A stretch of 62,334 nt of DNA from a virus. The notes under the pieces are model-generated. The model worked only from the letters and a program-made list of their open reading frames with translations, had not been told where the DNA came from and searched no databases. A program made the translations under genes and the position numbers. The stretch is from IMG/VR virus record IMGVR_UViG_3300002514_000011, positions 50,631 to 112,964 of that record. The stretch is one strand, 5' to 3'. Positions 50,876-58,707 of the stretch are shown one piece after another (within the stretch, counting starts at the first letter, position 1; every line of letters begins with the position of its first letter).

Positions 50876-52462
50876 ATGACATATCAACTTTCAAAAGAAG
50901 AGGTTTTGAAAGAAATTGTAAAATGCGGAAAAAACTCCAGCTATTTCTTAAACAACTATGCCAGGATCTCACACCCCCAAAAAGGCCTAATACCGTTTAG
51001 AACATACGATTTCCAGACGGACCTCTTAAAGAACTATAATGACCATCGGTTTACGGTCATATTAAAGGCGCGCCAGCTTGGCATATCTACGATTACAGCA
51101 GGATATGTTGCTTGGCTTATGATGTTTCATCGTGACAAAAATATCTTGGTTGTAGCTACAAAGTTTGGCACGGCGTCTAACTTAGTAAAAAAAGTTAAAG
51201 CAATCTTAAAAAGAATTCCGCGTTGGTTACAAATTTCTGATATATCAATTGACAATAGAACTTCCTTTGAGCTTTCTAACGGTTCACAGATTAAAGCCTC
51301 TTCCACCTCCGGCGATGCCGGCCGATCAGAGGCTCTTTCCTTATTGGTCATTGACGAGGCAGCTCATGTCGAGGGCTTAGAAGAGCTGTGGGCCGGCCTA
51401 TATCCTACTCTTTCTACTGGTGGTCGATGCATTGCTTTATCCACACCAAATGGTGTTGGAAACTGGTTCCATAAAATATACACAGAAGCAGAATTAGAGG
51501 AAAACGAGTTCCACCCGGTTAACTTGCGATGGGATGTACATCCAGATCGCGATCAGACATGGTTCACCCGCGAAACAAAGAATATGTCTCGCAGAGAAAT
51601 TGCCCAAGAGCTTGAATGCAATTTCAATACTTCTGGTGAAACAGTAATTCACCCAGATGACATAGCTTGGATCGGAACTACTACAAAAAATCCCGAATAT
51701 AGAACCGGTTTTGATCGAAATTTTTGGATTTGGGAAAAATACGATCCGGCCAACACTTACTTGCTCGTCGCCGATGTTGCCCGCGGCGATGGCCTGGACA
51801 ATTCAACATTTCATATATTTAAATTAGAAACAATGGAGTTGATCGCAGAGTATCAAGGAAAGCCGAGCCTAGATCAGTATGCAAACATTTTATTTCAGGC
51901 TGGATCCGAATTTGGTAATTGTCTGCTGGTTGTCGAGAATGTTGGCGTCGGCATTTCAGTGCTTGAGAAGCTAATAGATTTAGAATATTCTAATTTATAC
52001 TTCTCTATAAAGAGTTCACACGAATTTGTCGAGCAATATCAGGCAGAGGCAATAACGAATTCGGTACCGGGATTTACCACTTCAACAAAAACAAGACCAA
52101 TTATAGTTGCTAAACTTGAAGAATTCATAAGAAATAAACTAATTACTATATATTCACAAAGAACTTTTAAGGAAATAACAACTTTTATTTGGTATAACGG
52201 CAAGCCACAAGCTATGCGCGGGTATAACGATGACCTAATCATGGCTTTGTCGATCGGCTGTTGGGTTAGAGATACCGCTTTACAAGTTAACAAAAGAGAG
52301 TTAGAATACAAAAAGGCTTTATTAAATTCTATGATAGTTTCGAACACCACAATAAATACGACGGTAAAAGGTATGCAAGGCTATAAGAGAGAAGAAGATT
52401 TAGATCGATTTGACAAAGCAAAAAAAGAACATGAACAATATAAATGGCTTTATAAGGGTTAA
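50876..52462 (+). CDS. gp17: Large terminase subunit, T4 gp17-like
   Basis: The 528-residue protein is the DNA-packaging motor ATPase and nuclease that loads DNA through the portal. ATPase motifs: Walker A variant Lys64-Thr72 (KARQLGIST) and Walker B LLVIDEAAH with Asp160-Glu161, followed by the coupling motif ALSTPNG. Nuclease residues: Asp300 in LLVADVARGDGLD, Glu354 in VVENVGVG and Asp452/Asp453 in YNDDLIMALSI. T4 gp17 is about 610 residues; this one is shorter, mostly at the N-terminus. The small subunit gp16 was not recognised upstream. It stands two genes after a conserved head-region protein and three bases before the portal gene, the usual arrangement. Confidence 0.95.
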   Translation: MTYQLSKEEVLKEIVKCGKNSSYFLNNYARISHPQKGLIPFRTYDFQTDLLKNYNDHRFTVILKARQLGISTITAGYVAWLMMFHRDKNILVVATKFGTASNLVKKVKAILKRIPRWLQISDISIDNRTSFELSNGSQIKASSTSGDAGRSEALSLLVIDEAAHVEGLEELWAGLYPTLSTGGRCIALSTPNGVGNWFHKIYTEAELEENEFHPVNLRWDVHPDRDQTWFTRETKNMSRREIAQELECNFNTSGETVIHPDDIAWIGTTTKNPEYRTGFDRNFWIWEKYDPANTYLLVADVARGDGLDNSTFHIFKLETMELIAEYQGKPSLDQYANILFQAGSEFGNCLLVVENVGVGISVLEKLIDLEYSNLYFSIKSSHEFVEQYQAEAITNSVPGFTTSTKTRPIIVAKLEEFIRNKLITIYSQRTFKEITTFIWYNGKPQAMRGYNDDLIMALSIGCWVRDTALQVNKRELEYKKALLNSMIVSNTTINTTVKGMQGYKREEDLDRFDKAKKEHEQYKWLYKG

Positions 52463-52465
52463 TAA

Positions 52466-54478
52466 ATGGCAAGAAGACCATCAATAAAAAATCGCAGAAA
52501 CAATAATCCCAGGAACCAAGAGTCAGAACTCTTTAGGAGACTGACAAGGCTCTTCTCTGGGCCTATTATTAATTACAGGACGCAGAATATCCGCCGCTAC
52601 CGCCGGCGTCACTTAGACAAATTTAAATTTAAGTCTGCTAGCGGAAAAACATTTAAAAAAACTGATAATAACCCTTTTGCTGCTTTAGAAGCAGATTTGA
52701 TGGCGAATCAAAACCGCCAACATCGATATTCAGACTTTGATCAAATGGAGTATACTCCAGAAATTGCCTCGGCTATGGATATATATGCCGACGAGATGAC
52801 CACTTCTAGTGACTTAAAGGCAATGTTGAATGTTGTGTGCCCGAATGAAGAGATAAAGGTGATATTGTATAATCTTTTTATCAATATCCTTAATGTCGAG
52901 CACAACTTGTTTGGTTGGTGTAGAACAATGTGTAAATATGGAGATTTTTTCTTATACCTGGATCTCGACGAAGACATGGGAGTGAAAGCAGCGATCGGCC
53001 TTCCTCCTAATGAGGTCGAGCGGCTTGAGGGAGAAGACGACTCAAATCCTAATTATGTACAATTTCAGTGGAATTCAGGCGGCCTAACCTTTGAAAATTG
53101 GCAAATTGCTCATTTTCGTATATTAGGAAATGATAAGTATGCGCCATATGGTACTTCAATTTTAGAGCCCTCACGCCGGATCTGGCGCCAATTAACAATG
53201 TTGGAAGACGCAGTGATGGCGTATCGCATTGTCCGCTCTCCAGAGCGCCGCGTATTTTATATTGATGTTGGTGCGATCCCGCCAGAAGATGTAGAACAAT
53301 ATATGCAAAAAGTGATGACACAAATGAAGCGCAATCAAGTGATAGATCCAGACAATGGCCGTGTAGATCTGCGCTACAATCCAATGAGTGTAGAAGAAGA
53401 CTATTTTATTCCTGTGCGGGGAGGATCTTCTTCTAAAGTTGAAAACCTTCCCGGAGGAACATATACGGGAGACATCGACGATATCAAGTATTTGAGAGAT
53501 AAGCTTTTTTCTGCTTTAAAAATTCCTCCGTCCTATTTGTCTTCAACCGATGAGGGCGGCGAAGATAAGACCACATTAGCACAAAAAGATATAAGATTTG
53601 CCAGAACAGTCCAGCGCCTTCAGCGTGTCCTGATTTCTGAACTAGAAAAAGTCGGGATCATACATTTGTATACTTTAGGCTTCCGCGGCGATGATTTATT
53701 AAGTTTTAAATTACGACTTAATAATCCCTCAAAAATTGCTGAACTTCAAGAACTTGAACACTGGAAGCAGAAATTTGATGTAGCCGCCTCCGCGACCGAA
53801 GGTTTCTTCAGCCGCAGATGGATATCTCAAAATCTCTTCAGTATGGACGAGGAAGAATTTGTCAGGAATCAGCGAGAGATGTATTATGATAAGAAATTTG
53901 AAGCAAGTCTTGAAGTCGAGGCAGAGGCAATTGTCCAAGCCGGCTCTGTTGAGGCCGAGGCGGATGCGATGGAAATCGCCGAAGAAGAGGGTTTAATGGA
54001 CGAAGCTCCCCCAGAAGAAGGCGGTGAGGCTCTACCAGAGGAGGGCGCCGAAGTGCCAATGGAGGAGGCCGGAGAAGAAGACATGCTTTTGGCTGAGCCC
54101 GGCAAGCGGGATATCGATGGGAACCCAACGATGAGGCGAAAGCGTATACAAAAATGGACAGAGCGGGCCCCTGGTCATCGTGACGAAGGTACCACAACGC
54201 CAGCCTCAAAAGGTAAAGTATACTATCCAACAATAGTCGACAATCGTTCTTCCGGAGCCTTCCATAGACACCAGCTGGCCCAGGCCGGCGGAGGGCGCAC
54301 CGGCATCGGTCTGGACGATCCGCTTGCAATGGATAGCCTAATGACTGCTGCTCATGGGATTTATGAAGAAAAGCAGACTATTTATAAAGAAGAGGAAAAG
54401 AAACTTTTTCAAGTTAATCAAGAAATGAAAAAGCTTATTGAGGATTTGGAGAAACGGCATGCCCAGAAGAAAACATAA
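52466..54478 (+). CDS. gp20: Portal vertex protein, T4 gp20-like
   Basis: This 670-residue protein forms the twelve-fold portal ring where DNA enters and the tail attaches. Portal features are DQMEYTPEIASAMDIYADEM, WCRTMCKYGDFFLYLDLDED, HFRILGNDKYAPYGTSILEP, RIWRQLTMLEDAVMAYRIVR and SPERRVFYIDVGAIPPEDVE, followed by KIPPSYLSSTDEGGEDKTTL and the helical stem. The N-terminus is Arg-rich. T4 gp20 is about 520 residues; the surplus is an acidic low-complexity C-terminal tail from about 490 (runs of Glu, Ala and Pro) and a final coiled coil. The end overlaps the next gene by 20 bases. It follows terminase and precedes gp21 as in other T4-like head clusters. Confidence 0.95.
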   Translation: MARRPSIKNRRNNNPRNQESELFRRLTRLFSGPIINYRTQNIRRYRRRHLDKFKFKSASGKTFKKTDNNPFAALEADLMANQNRQHRYSDFDQMEYTPEIASAMDIYADEMTTSSDLKAMLNVVCPNEEIKVILYNLFINILNVEHNLFGWCRTMCKYGDFFLYLDLDEDMGVKAAIGLPPNEVERLEGEDDSNPNYVQFQWNSGGLTFENWQIAHFRILGNDKYAPYGTSILEPSRRIWRQLTMLEDAVMAYRIVRSPERRVFYIDVGAIPPEDVEQYMQKVMTQMKRNQVIDPDNGRVDLRYNPMSVEEDYFIPVRGGSSSKVENLPGGTYTGDIDDIKYLRDKLFSALKIPPSYLSSTDEGGEDKTTLAQKDIRFARTVQRLQRVLISELEKVGIIHLYTLGFRGDDLLSFKLRLNNPSKIAELQELEHWKQKFDVAASATEGFFSRRWISQNLFSMDEEEFVRNQREMYYDKKFEASLEVEAEAIVQAGSVEAEADAMEIAEEEGLMDEAPPEEGGEALPEEGAEVPMEEAGEEDMLLAEPGKRDIDGNPTMRRKRIQKWTERAPGHRDEGTTTPASKGKVYYPTIVDNRSSGAFHRHQLAQAGGGRTGIGLDDPLAMDSLMTAAHGIYEEKQTIYKEEEKKLFQVNQEMKKLIEDLEKRHAQKKT

Positions 54479-55292
54479 TAAAAAAAGAAATACTGGCTTT
54501 TTATATGAAACTTTAATGGTTGAGCTTACAAAAGCTGTATTATCGGAAAATCACGATAGCAAACAAGTGATTCTTGAAATTGTAAAACAATATTTTGGTG
54601 ATGAGACGAGCCTTAAGCAAGATTTAAATTTTTATAAAGCACTTAATGAGACGACTGGCTTAGATAATTACACAGCAGAAAAATTAATATTTGAGGTTAA
54701 ACACGATCGAAAATCCAGAACAAACAAAAGAGAACTTTTTAACGAACAGACTGCATTAATCAGCTTGATGAATCGGCGCCTATCTCGAAATGTATTTTCT
54801 AATTTTGTTCCTGGGTATAAAAATTTAGCAACAATTGCGCAAATATTTAATAGCGAGATTTCTACAAAACAGAGAGTACTTTTGGAAAAAGAATTAATGC
54901 AAAGGCTAATATCCGAGATGGAGGAGGCTTCAAAGAAAAAAGAGGTTGTACAAATAGATAATTTAACCTATAGAACATTTACCAAGAAATTTAATGATAA
55001 ATATGAAAATACTTTGTTATCAGAGCAGAAAGATCTGTTAAATAGGTATGTTATGTCTTTTGCTGACAACGGGGTTTCGCTTAAAATATTTATGGGCGAC
55101 GAACTGCATAGATTAGAAACAACATTAAACGAGTCCATGGCATTAGCAGATATGAAGGCCGATAAAAATATGCTGGATTCTACACAAAAAGTGGTACAAG
55201 TAATACGGGAATTTAAGGCGCGCCCAATTGATGAACCTATGATTAAAAAGGTTCTTAAAATACAGAATTTAGTTAATGAGATTAAAAGCTAA
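54459..55292 (+). CDS. Head-cluster protein between portal and prohead protease
   Basis: The start is ATG 54459, with GGAG seven bases upstream; an in-frame TTG at 54438 would add seven residues inside the portal gene. The 277-residue product begins with a basic patch (MPRRKHNKKRN) and continues TGFLYETLMVELTKAVLSEN. It is almost all helical, with many Lys and Glu residues and coiled-coil stretches (about 145-165 and 240-277). From memory, proteins with the FLYETLxxELTKAV pattern lie beside the portal gene in marine T4-like phages. In T4 this interval holds the small prohead-core genes 67 and 68, so a core or portal-assembly role is a reasonable inference. It overlaps the next gene as TAATG. 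Confidence 0.7.
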   Translation: MPRRKHNKKRNTGFLYETLMVELTKAVLSENHDSKQVILEIVKQYFGDETSLKQDLNFYKALNETTGLDNYTAEKLIFEVKHDRKSRTNKRELFNEQTALISLMNRRLSRNVFSNFVPGYKNLATIAQIFNSEISTKQRVLLEKELMQRLISEMEEASKKKEVVQIDNLTYRTFTKKFNDKYENTLLSEQKDLLNRYVMSFADNGVSLKIFMGDELHRLETTLNESMALADMKADKNMLDSTQKVVQVIREFKARPIDEPMIKKVLKIQNLVNEIKS

Positions 55293-55861
55293 TGACAATT
55301 GAAGTAACCATAACAGACCCACAAACAGACGACGATCAGAAGCGAGTCGGCGCCGGCGAAACACAAACAAAGATGAAGCTCGATATGCGCAAGGGCGTCG
55401 ACGGCAGTATTATGATTTTTGATCATGATGATATTGATATTGTAATTTTGCCGGAACAAACAAAGATTGTAGTGTTGCCAAAGCAAACTCAAACAGATGA
55501 AGTTTACGACAGTCAAAATCATTTATTCAAACATTTGTCAAAAAAAGGAATTATTGAATTTGACAGCATAAAGGGCGGCAATGTACACGGCTCTTTAGAG
55601 GGTTTGATACAGAAATCTGCATTTGAAGGCGCCCATCCGATACAATTGGCGATATTCCAGATCGGAAAGTGGATCGAGGATGAGCGTCCGTATTTCGAAT
55701 CCGAGAAGGCCTACTTCGATAGAGAGGAAAAAAAGCTTCTTGACCCCGGAGAAGAAGACTCTACTGAGCTTGGAGAGGTCCCACACGAAGAAACTAAAGG
55801 TTCTCTCCGCCCAGGTTGGATCCGCGGCCCATATGGTATTTATGATATGTATCGGGTGTAA
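55292..55861 (+). CDS. Head-cluster protein of unknown function
   Basis: The 189-residue product has an acidic N-terminus, then KLDMRKGVDGSIMIFDHDDI, DIVILPEQTKIVVLPK and a segment with SQNHLFKHLSKKGIIEFDSI and KGGNVHGSLEGLIQKSAFEG. I recall this order from marine T4-like phages at the same place between portal and protease. It looks like a small mixed alpha/beta fold with helical segments, followed by a Glu-rich tail and GWIRGPYGIYDMYRV. It has no membrane segment. The gene overlaps the one before it by one base (TAATG) and is followed three bases later by a membrane-protein gene. A head assembly factor is likely from location only. Confidence 0.68.
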   Translation: MTIEVTITDPQTDDDQKRVGAGETQTKMKLDMRKGVDGSIMIFDHDDIDIVILPEQTKIVVLPKQTQTDEVYDSQNHLFKHLSKKGIIEFDSIKGGNVHGSLEGLIQKSAFEGAHPIQLAIFQIGKWIEDERPYFESEKAYFDREEKKLLDPGEEDSTELGEVPHEETKGSLRPGWIRGPYGIYDMYRV

Positions 55862-55863
55862 AG

Positions 55864-56184
55864 TTGATAGATTTATTATGGTTTGTACTCGCGGCCTATG
55901 GATTAACTCAAATCTTGGTATATGGCACTATTTTTAATTCAATAAGGCCATCTAAAGGAAAGCTTGGAGAACTATTTCGATGCCCCATGTGTATGGGGTT
56001 TTGGGTAGGCGCATTTTTGTTTGGAATAAACGAATACACAGAACTATTTACATTTGAATATACAATTGCCAATTTATTCATATTGGGGTGGCTTTCATCT
56101 GGCACTTCATATATTCTTAATATGATTATGGGTGACTGTGGCTTCAAAATCGAACACACTAGGAGTAAAAACGATGAGCACTAA
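55864..56184 (+). CDS. Polytopic membrane protein with CPMC motif (DUF1360-like)
   Basis: The 106-residue product starts at TTG three bases after the previous stop. It has about three hydrophobic segments (LLWFVLAAYGLTQILVYGTI; MGFWVGAFLFGI; IANLFILGWLSSGTSYILNM) and the motif FRCPMCMGFWVG, typical of the small DUF1360-type membrane family found in phages and bacteria. The role of the family is unknown. The gene lies in the portal-protease interval, so it may help place prohead assembly at the membrane, as T4 proheads start on the inner membrane. That link is inference. A small frame begins 10 bases before its end. Confidence 0.65.
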   Translation: MIDLLWFVLAAYGLTQILVYGTIFNSIRPSKGKLGELFRCPMCMGFWVGAFLFGINEYTELFTFEYTIANLFILGWLSSGTSYILNMIMGDCGFKIEHTRSKNDEH

Positions 56185-56242
56185 CATTTGGACGACAAAA
56201 TGGATGCTGCAGCCCGTTAGACACTGCTGTAAGGGATCTTAA
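56174..56242 (+). CDS. Possible 22-residue miniprotein
   Basis: The short frame ATG 56174 to TAA 56240-56242 encodes MSTNIWTTKWMLQPVRHCCK plus Gly-Ser. It has a strong AGGAG ribosome binding site at 56161-56165 with eight bases of spacing, and overlaps the end of the membrane-protein gene. The peptide has three Trp/Met-rich turns and a Cys-Cys pair next to a His. Good translation signals in a gap with no other gene make it a real candidate; its function is unknown. A hairpin follows four bases after its stop. Confidence 0.42.
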   Translation: MSTNIWTTKWMLQPVRHCCKGS

Positions 56243-56245
56243 ATC

Positions 56246-56264
56246 GTGCGGGTCGCGCCCGCAC
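56246..56264 (+). promoter_or_regulatory. GC-rich hairpin upstream of gp21
   Basis: GTGCGGG and CCCGCAC form a perfect seven-pair stem with a TCGCG loop, immediately before the AAGGA ribosome binding site (56266-56270) of the protease gene. No T-run follows, so it is not a standard terminator. It could set mRNA stability or protease level. Confidence 0.6.
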
Positions 56265-56275
56265 CAAGGAAAAAT

Positions 56276-56881
56276 ATGGGTAAAAAACTATTAAGAGAGT
56301 ATTATGAATTATGTGACGGCGGCTCTTGTCCTGATGTTTTAACTGAGTCGGAAAAGAAGTTTGTCTCCGGCGGAGGGGTTATATTATCTGGAAAATTACA
56401 GGAAGCTGACGCAAAAAACGGTAATGGCAGAAAATATCCCAAGCATATATTAGAGAGGGAAATGAAAAACTATCAAAAGTTGATAGATGAAAGACGCGCC
56501 CTAGGAGAACTCGACCATCCTGAAGATTCCGTAATAAACCTAAAAAATGCATCTCACTGTGTAACGGAAATATGGTGGAAAGGTCCAGAAGTGCATGGAA
56601 AAATTAAAGTCCTGAACACGCCTTCCGGAAGAATCCTGCAGGAGTTAGTAAAAGAGGGTATAAAATTGGGAATTTCCTCTAGAGGCCTGGGCTCCGTTAA
56701 GGAAGAAAAGGGGAACACTATAGTAGAGGATGACTTCCAGCTTATTTGCTTTGATATGGTGTCAGAGCCATCGACGAACGAGGCCTTTATGATAAAAGAA
56801 GCAAAAAGTCACGAATCAAACATCTTTACAAAAGCAGATCGGATCAATCGTGCCTTAAATGACATCTTAAGAGAAGAATAA
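56276..56881 (+). CDS. gp21: Prohead protease, T4 gp21-like
   Basis: From ATG 56276 (AAGGA five bases upstream) the product has 201 residues; an in-frame GTG at 56246 lies inside the hairpin and is rejected. The serine protease shows its catalytic set: His81 in GELDHP, Ser134/Ser135 in LGISSRGLGS (or Ser140) and Asp160 in ICFDMVSEPS. GKLQEADAKNGNGRKYPKHI and WKGPEVHGKIKVLNTPSG are family features. gp21 digests the prohead core and trims capsid and internal proteins after (Leu/Ile)-x-Glu before DNA packaging. T4 gp21 is about 210 residues. This protease is the likely processor of the repeated motifs at 39083-43905, 49470-49540 and 56881. Confidence 0.93.
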   Translation: MGKKLLREYYELCDGGSCPDVLTESEKKFVSGGGVILSGKLQEADAKNGNGRKYPKHILEREMKNYQKLIDERRALGELDHPEDSVINLKNASHCVTEIWWKGPEVHGKIKVLNTPSGRILQELVKEGIKLGISSRGLGSVKEEKGNTIVEDDFQLICFDMVSEPSTNEAFMIKEAKSHESNIFTKADRINRALNDILREE

Positions 56882-57345
56882 TGAACAAAAATAATTTAAA
56901 ACAAATGCTAAGACCTCTTATAAAAGAATGTATAAAAGAGGTCATATTTGAAGAAGGACTTTTGTCCGGAATCGTGTCCGAAGTACTTGTCGGGGTTCAT
57001 AATTCCGGCACCACGCCACTGACAGAGGTCACAGTCTCGTCGCCGACTCCATCACGCGAGTCACAAGCGCAAAGAGAACAAGAGAGGTTGCGCCACGCAG
57101 AAATAGCCGATCGTGAGCGCCGAAGGAAAATTGTAGAAACAAAGCATCAAATGTCTCAGGCAGTAAATAAAAGTAAAAAGTCTTACAACGGAGTCAACCT
57201 CTTTGAGGGCACGGAGCCTTTGGCTAAAGGTGGAACTACTTCTCCCGCGGCAACAGCCCCGGGCGCCCTGGCTGGCGTAGACCCTAGCGACTCTGGCGTT
57301 GATATATCTGCGTTTTTTAATGCAGGGGCAAATTGGAGTAAATAA
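56881..57345 (+). CDS. Prohead-core or internal head protein candidate
   Basis: The 154-residue product follows gp21 with a one-base overlap, the position of scaffold gene 22 in T4. Its N-terminus, NKNNLKQMLRPLIKECIKEV, then IFEEGLLSGIVSE, is related to the targeting-like motif, with possible gp21 sites at Ile-Lys-Glu and Ile-Phe-Glu. The middle is a charged coiled coil (REQERLRHAEIADRERRRKI) and the C-terminus is Gly/Ala/Ser-rich and flexible. Similar N-termini occur after gp21 in marine T4-like phages as I recall. It is too short to be a full scaffold (T4 gp22 is about 270 residues). A core-protein role is inferred from place and motif. Confidence 0.62.
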   Translation: MNKNNLKQMLRPLIKECIKEVIFEEGLLSGIVSEVLVGVHNSGTTPLTEVTVSSPTPSRESQAQREQERLRHAEIADRERRRKIVETKHQMSQAVNKSKKSYNGVNLFEGTEPLAKGGTTSPAATAPGALAGVDPSDSGVDISAFFNAGANWSK

Positions 57346-57590
57346 TGTCTAGAGGAGCAAATGTAACAATAAAGCCATTCAGAAGGAATGACTCGCAAGA
57401 AAAAATGATCAGAAGATTCACTAAAAAGGTTAAAAAACTTGGACTTATTGAAGAAATTAAAAGAAGAAGAAGATACGAAAAGCCATCTGATCGTAAGCGA
57501 AGGGAAAAGATTGCTCAAAAAAGAGCAGTTGAAAGAGCAAAACAAAAAGCAAAAGCAAGAAAAGCGACTAATTATAAACGCAGAAAATAA
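57345..57590 (+). CDS. rpsU: Ribosomal protein bS21-like protein
   Basis: The 81-residue basic product contains the bS21 signature: a strand NVTIKPFRRND, the helix EKMIRRFTKKVKKLGLIEEI and RRRRYEKPSDRKRREKIAQK. Bacterial bS21 binds the 30S subunit near the anti-Shine-Dalgarno end and helps initiation. Phage copies are known from several marine and large phages and are thought to favour phage translation by replacing the host protein. It is slightly longer than typical bS21 (about 55-71 residues), with a Lys/Arg-rich tail. It overlaps the upstream gene by one base (TAATG) and precedes virion genes, so it would be made late with them. No other translation genes are present. Confidence 0.88.
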   Translation: MSRGANVTIKPFRRNDSQEKMIRRFTKKVKKLGLIEEIKRRRRYEKPSDRKRREKIAQKRAVERAKQKAKARKATNYKRRK

Positions 57591-57609
57591 ATTTAAGGAG
57601 TTTAAATAA

Positions 57610-58035
57610 ATGGCTAATTGGCAAACACACGGAGTCGGATTACATAATGTAGGCTCATACCAGTCTTCCGGTATTCCATATGTTACTGGGTCCGCAGATA
57701 TGGCAGCGTCAGGAAGCGCTGGCATGCAGGACAAGATTGAGTTTCCGACAGTCACGAAGTCAGTTACCTTGATTAATACGGGCACCAGTGAGTTAAGATT
57801 ACATTTTGCAGACGCTACAACAGAAACGGCAACATGGACTCAATTTCACTATGTGGCTTTGCCGCATAATAAAGATTCTGTAACTTTAAATGTTAAGTGT
57901 AGTGATATATATGTTTCTAATGCCGGCACTGGAACGGGAAAATATACGCTTTTTGCCGAATTAACAAATATTCCTCGTGAACGAATGTTTAAACTAAGTG
58001 GCTCAGGTATCAACGAAGACACACGCGATGCATAA
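57610..58035 (+). CDS. Small beta-rich virion protein
   Basis: The 141-residue product has SSGIPYVTGSADMA, VTKSVTLINTGTSELRLHFA, SVTLNVKCSDIYVSNAGTG and FAELTNIPRERMFKLSGSG, an Ig-like or small beta-barrel pattern. I recall similar proteins from marine T4-like virion clusters, but the function is not established; a capsid or tail decoration protein is possible. AAGGAG lies 10 bases upstream of the ATG. There is no signal peptide. Its position between bS21 and another small virion protein, before the fibre genes, suggests a late product incorporated in quantity. Confidence 0.65.
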   Translation: MANWQTHGVGLHNVGSYQSSGIPYVTGSADMAASGSAGMQDKIEFPTVTKSVTLINTGTSELRLHFADATTETATWTQFHYVALPHNKDSVTLNVKCSDIYVSNAGTGTGKYTLFAELTNIPRERMFKLSGSGINEDTRDA

Positions 58036-58077
58036 GAGGTCGCTTTAGATGGGAAGCTTTAATGGTGGAGATTTATA

Positions 58078-58647
58078 ATGGGCGAATTTAAAGCATCTAG
58101 ATCAGCAGTATCAGGCGAACAGACGGTTTCGTATAAAGATGCAAATTCTACAGGTGGCGGCTTCGACGGCGCCGCCGGCGTTACTGTATATGTTAGTAAA
58201 ATCAATGGAGAAATCTTAACTACAATTTTGGTTGATATTCAAGATTTACTTGTTTCTGGAACTGTAAAAGATATTATTGGCGAGGACGGCGTAGCGGCCG
58301 CCTATCTCACACAGATCACCACAGCGGTAAATGGAATAATATATAAAGCAGAGATGGCCTGTATTGAGGTCCCAGCCGGGTCCAATACGACCGCAGATAT
58401 TGATTTGGTTTCAAATTCAGCTTCATTAGCAGAAGACGCGGAATATGACGGTTCTGGAACGGCCGTAGCGCTGATCGCTGCCGGCGGTGCCTATACAGCA
58501 GGAATGGTTAGATTTAGTGCCGCCGGTACCGATTTTTCTAATTGTGTAGATGATTATCTATACCTTGCAAACGGATCCGGTTCTAATTCTGGAGGCACCT
58601 ATACGGCGGGAAAATTCATTATTAAACTTTATGGAGCCAGCTTCTAA
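58078..58647 (+). CDS. Small virion protein
   Basis: This 189-residue protein is rich in Ala, Gly, Ser and Thr, with KINGEILTTILVDIQDLLVS, VKDIIGEDGVAAAYLTQITT, IIYKAEMACIEVPAGSNTTA and DIDLVSNSASLAEDAEYDGS. The strands and the short helices resemble small phage coat or decoration proteins. I remember the IIGEDGVAAAYLT and IDLVSNSASLAE segments from marine phages without function. GGTGGAG precedes the ATG. It could be exposed on the head or tail. It is not the major capsid protein of T4 type, which would be more than 400 residues long. Confidence 0.65.
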   Translation: MGEFKASRSAVSGEQTVSYKDANSTGGGFDGAAGVTVYVSKINGEILTTILVDIQDLLVSGTVKDIIGEDGVAAAYLTQITTAVNGIIYKAEMACIEVPAGSNTTADIDLVSNSASLAEDAEYDGSGTAVALIAAGGAYTAGMVRFSAAGTDFSNCVDDYLYLANGSGSNSGGTYTAGKFIIKLYGASF

Positions 58648-58707
58648 TACTTCTTGATGCTACTTAATTATGTTAGCACTATTTATTAGCAAAAGGAGAA
58701 TTACCAT

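Noticed and set aside
56246-56275. GTG start for the prohead protease, adding ten residues
   Set aside because: The GTG lies in a stable hairpin stem without a Shine-Dalgarno sequence, while ATG 56276 has AAGGA at good spacing.
58078-58647. Major capsid protein
   Set aside because: At 189 residues it is far shorter than T4-type gp23 and lacks the expected cleaved N-terminus.
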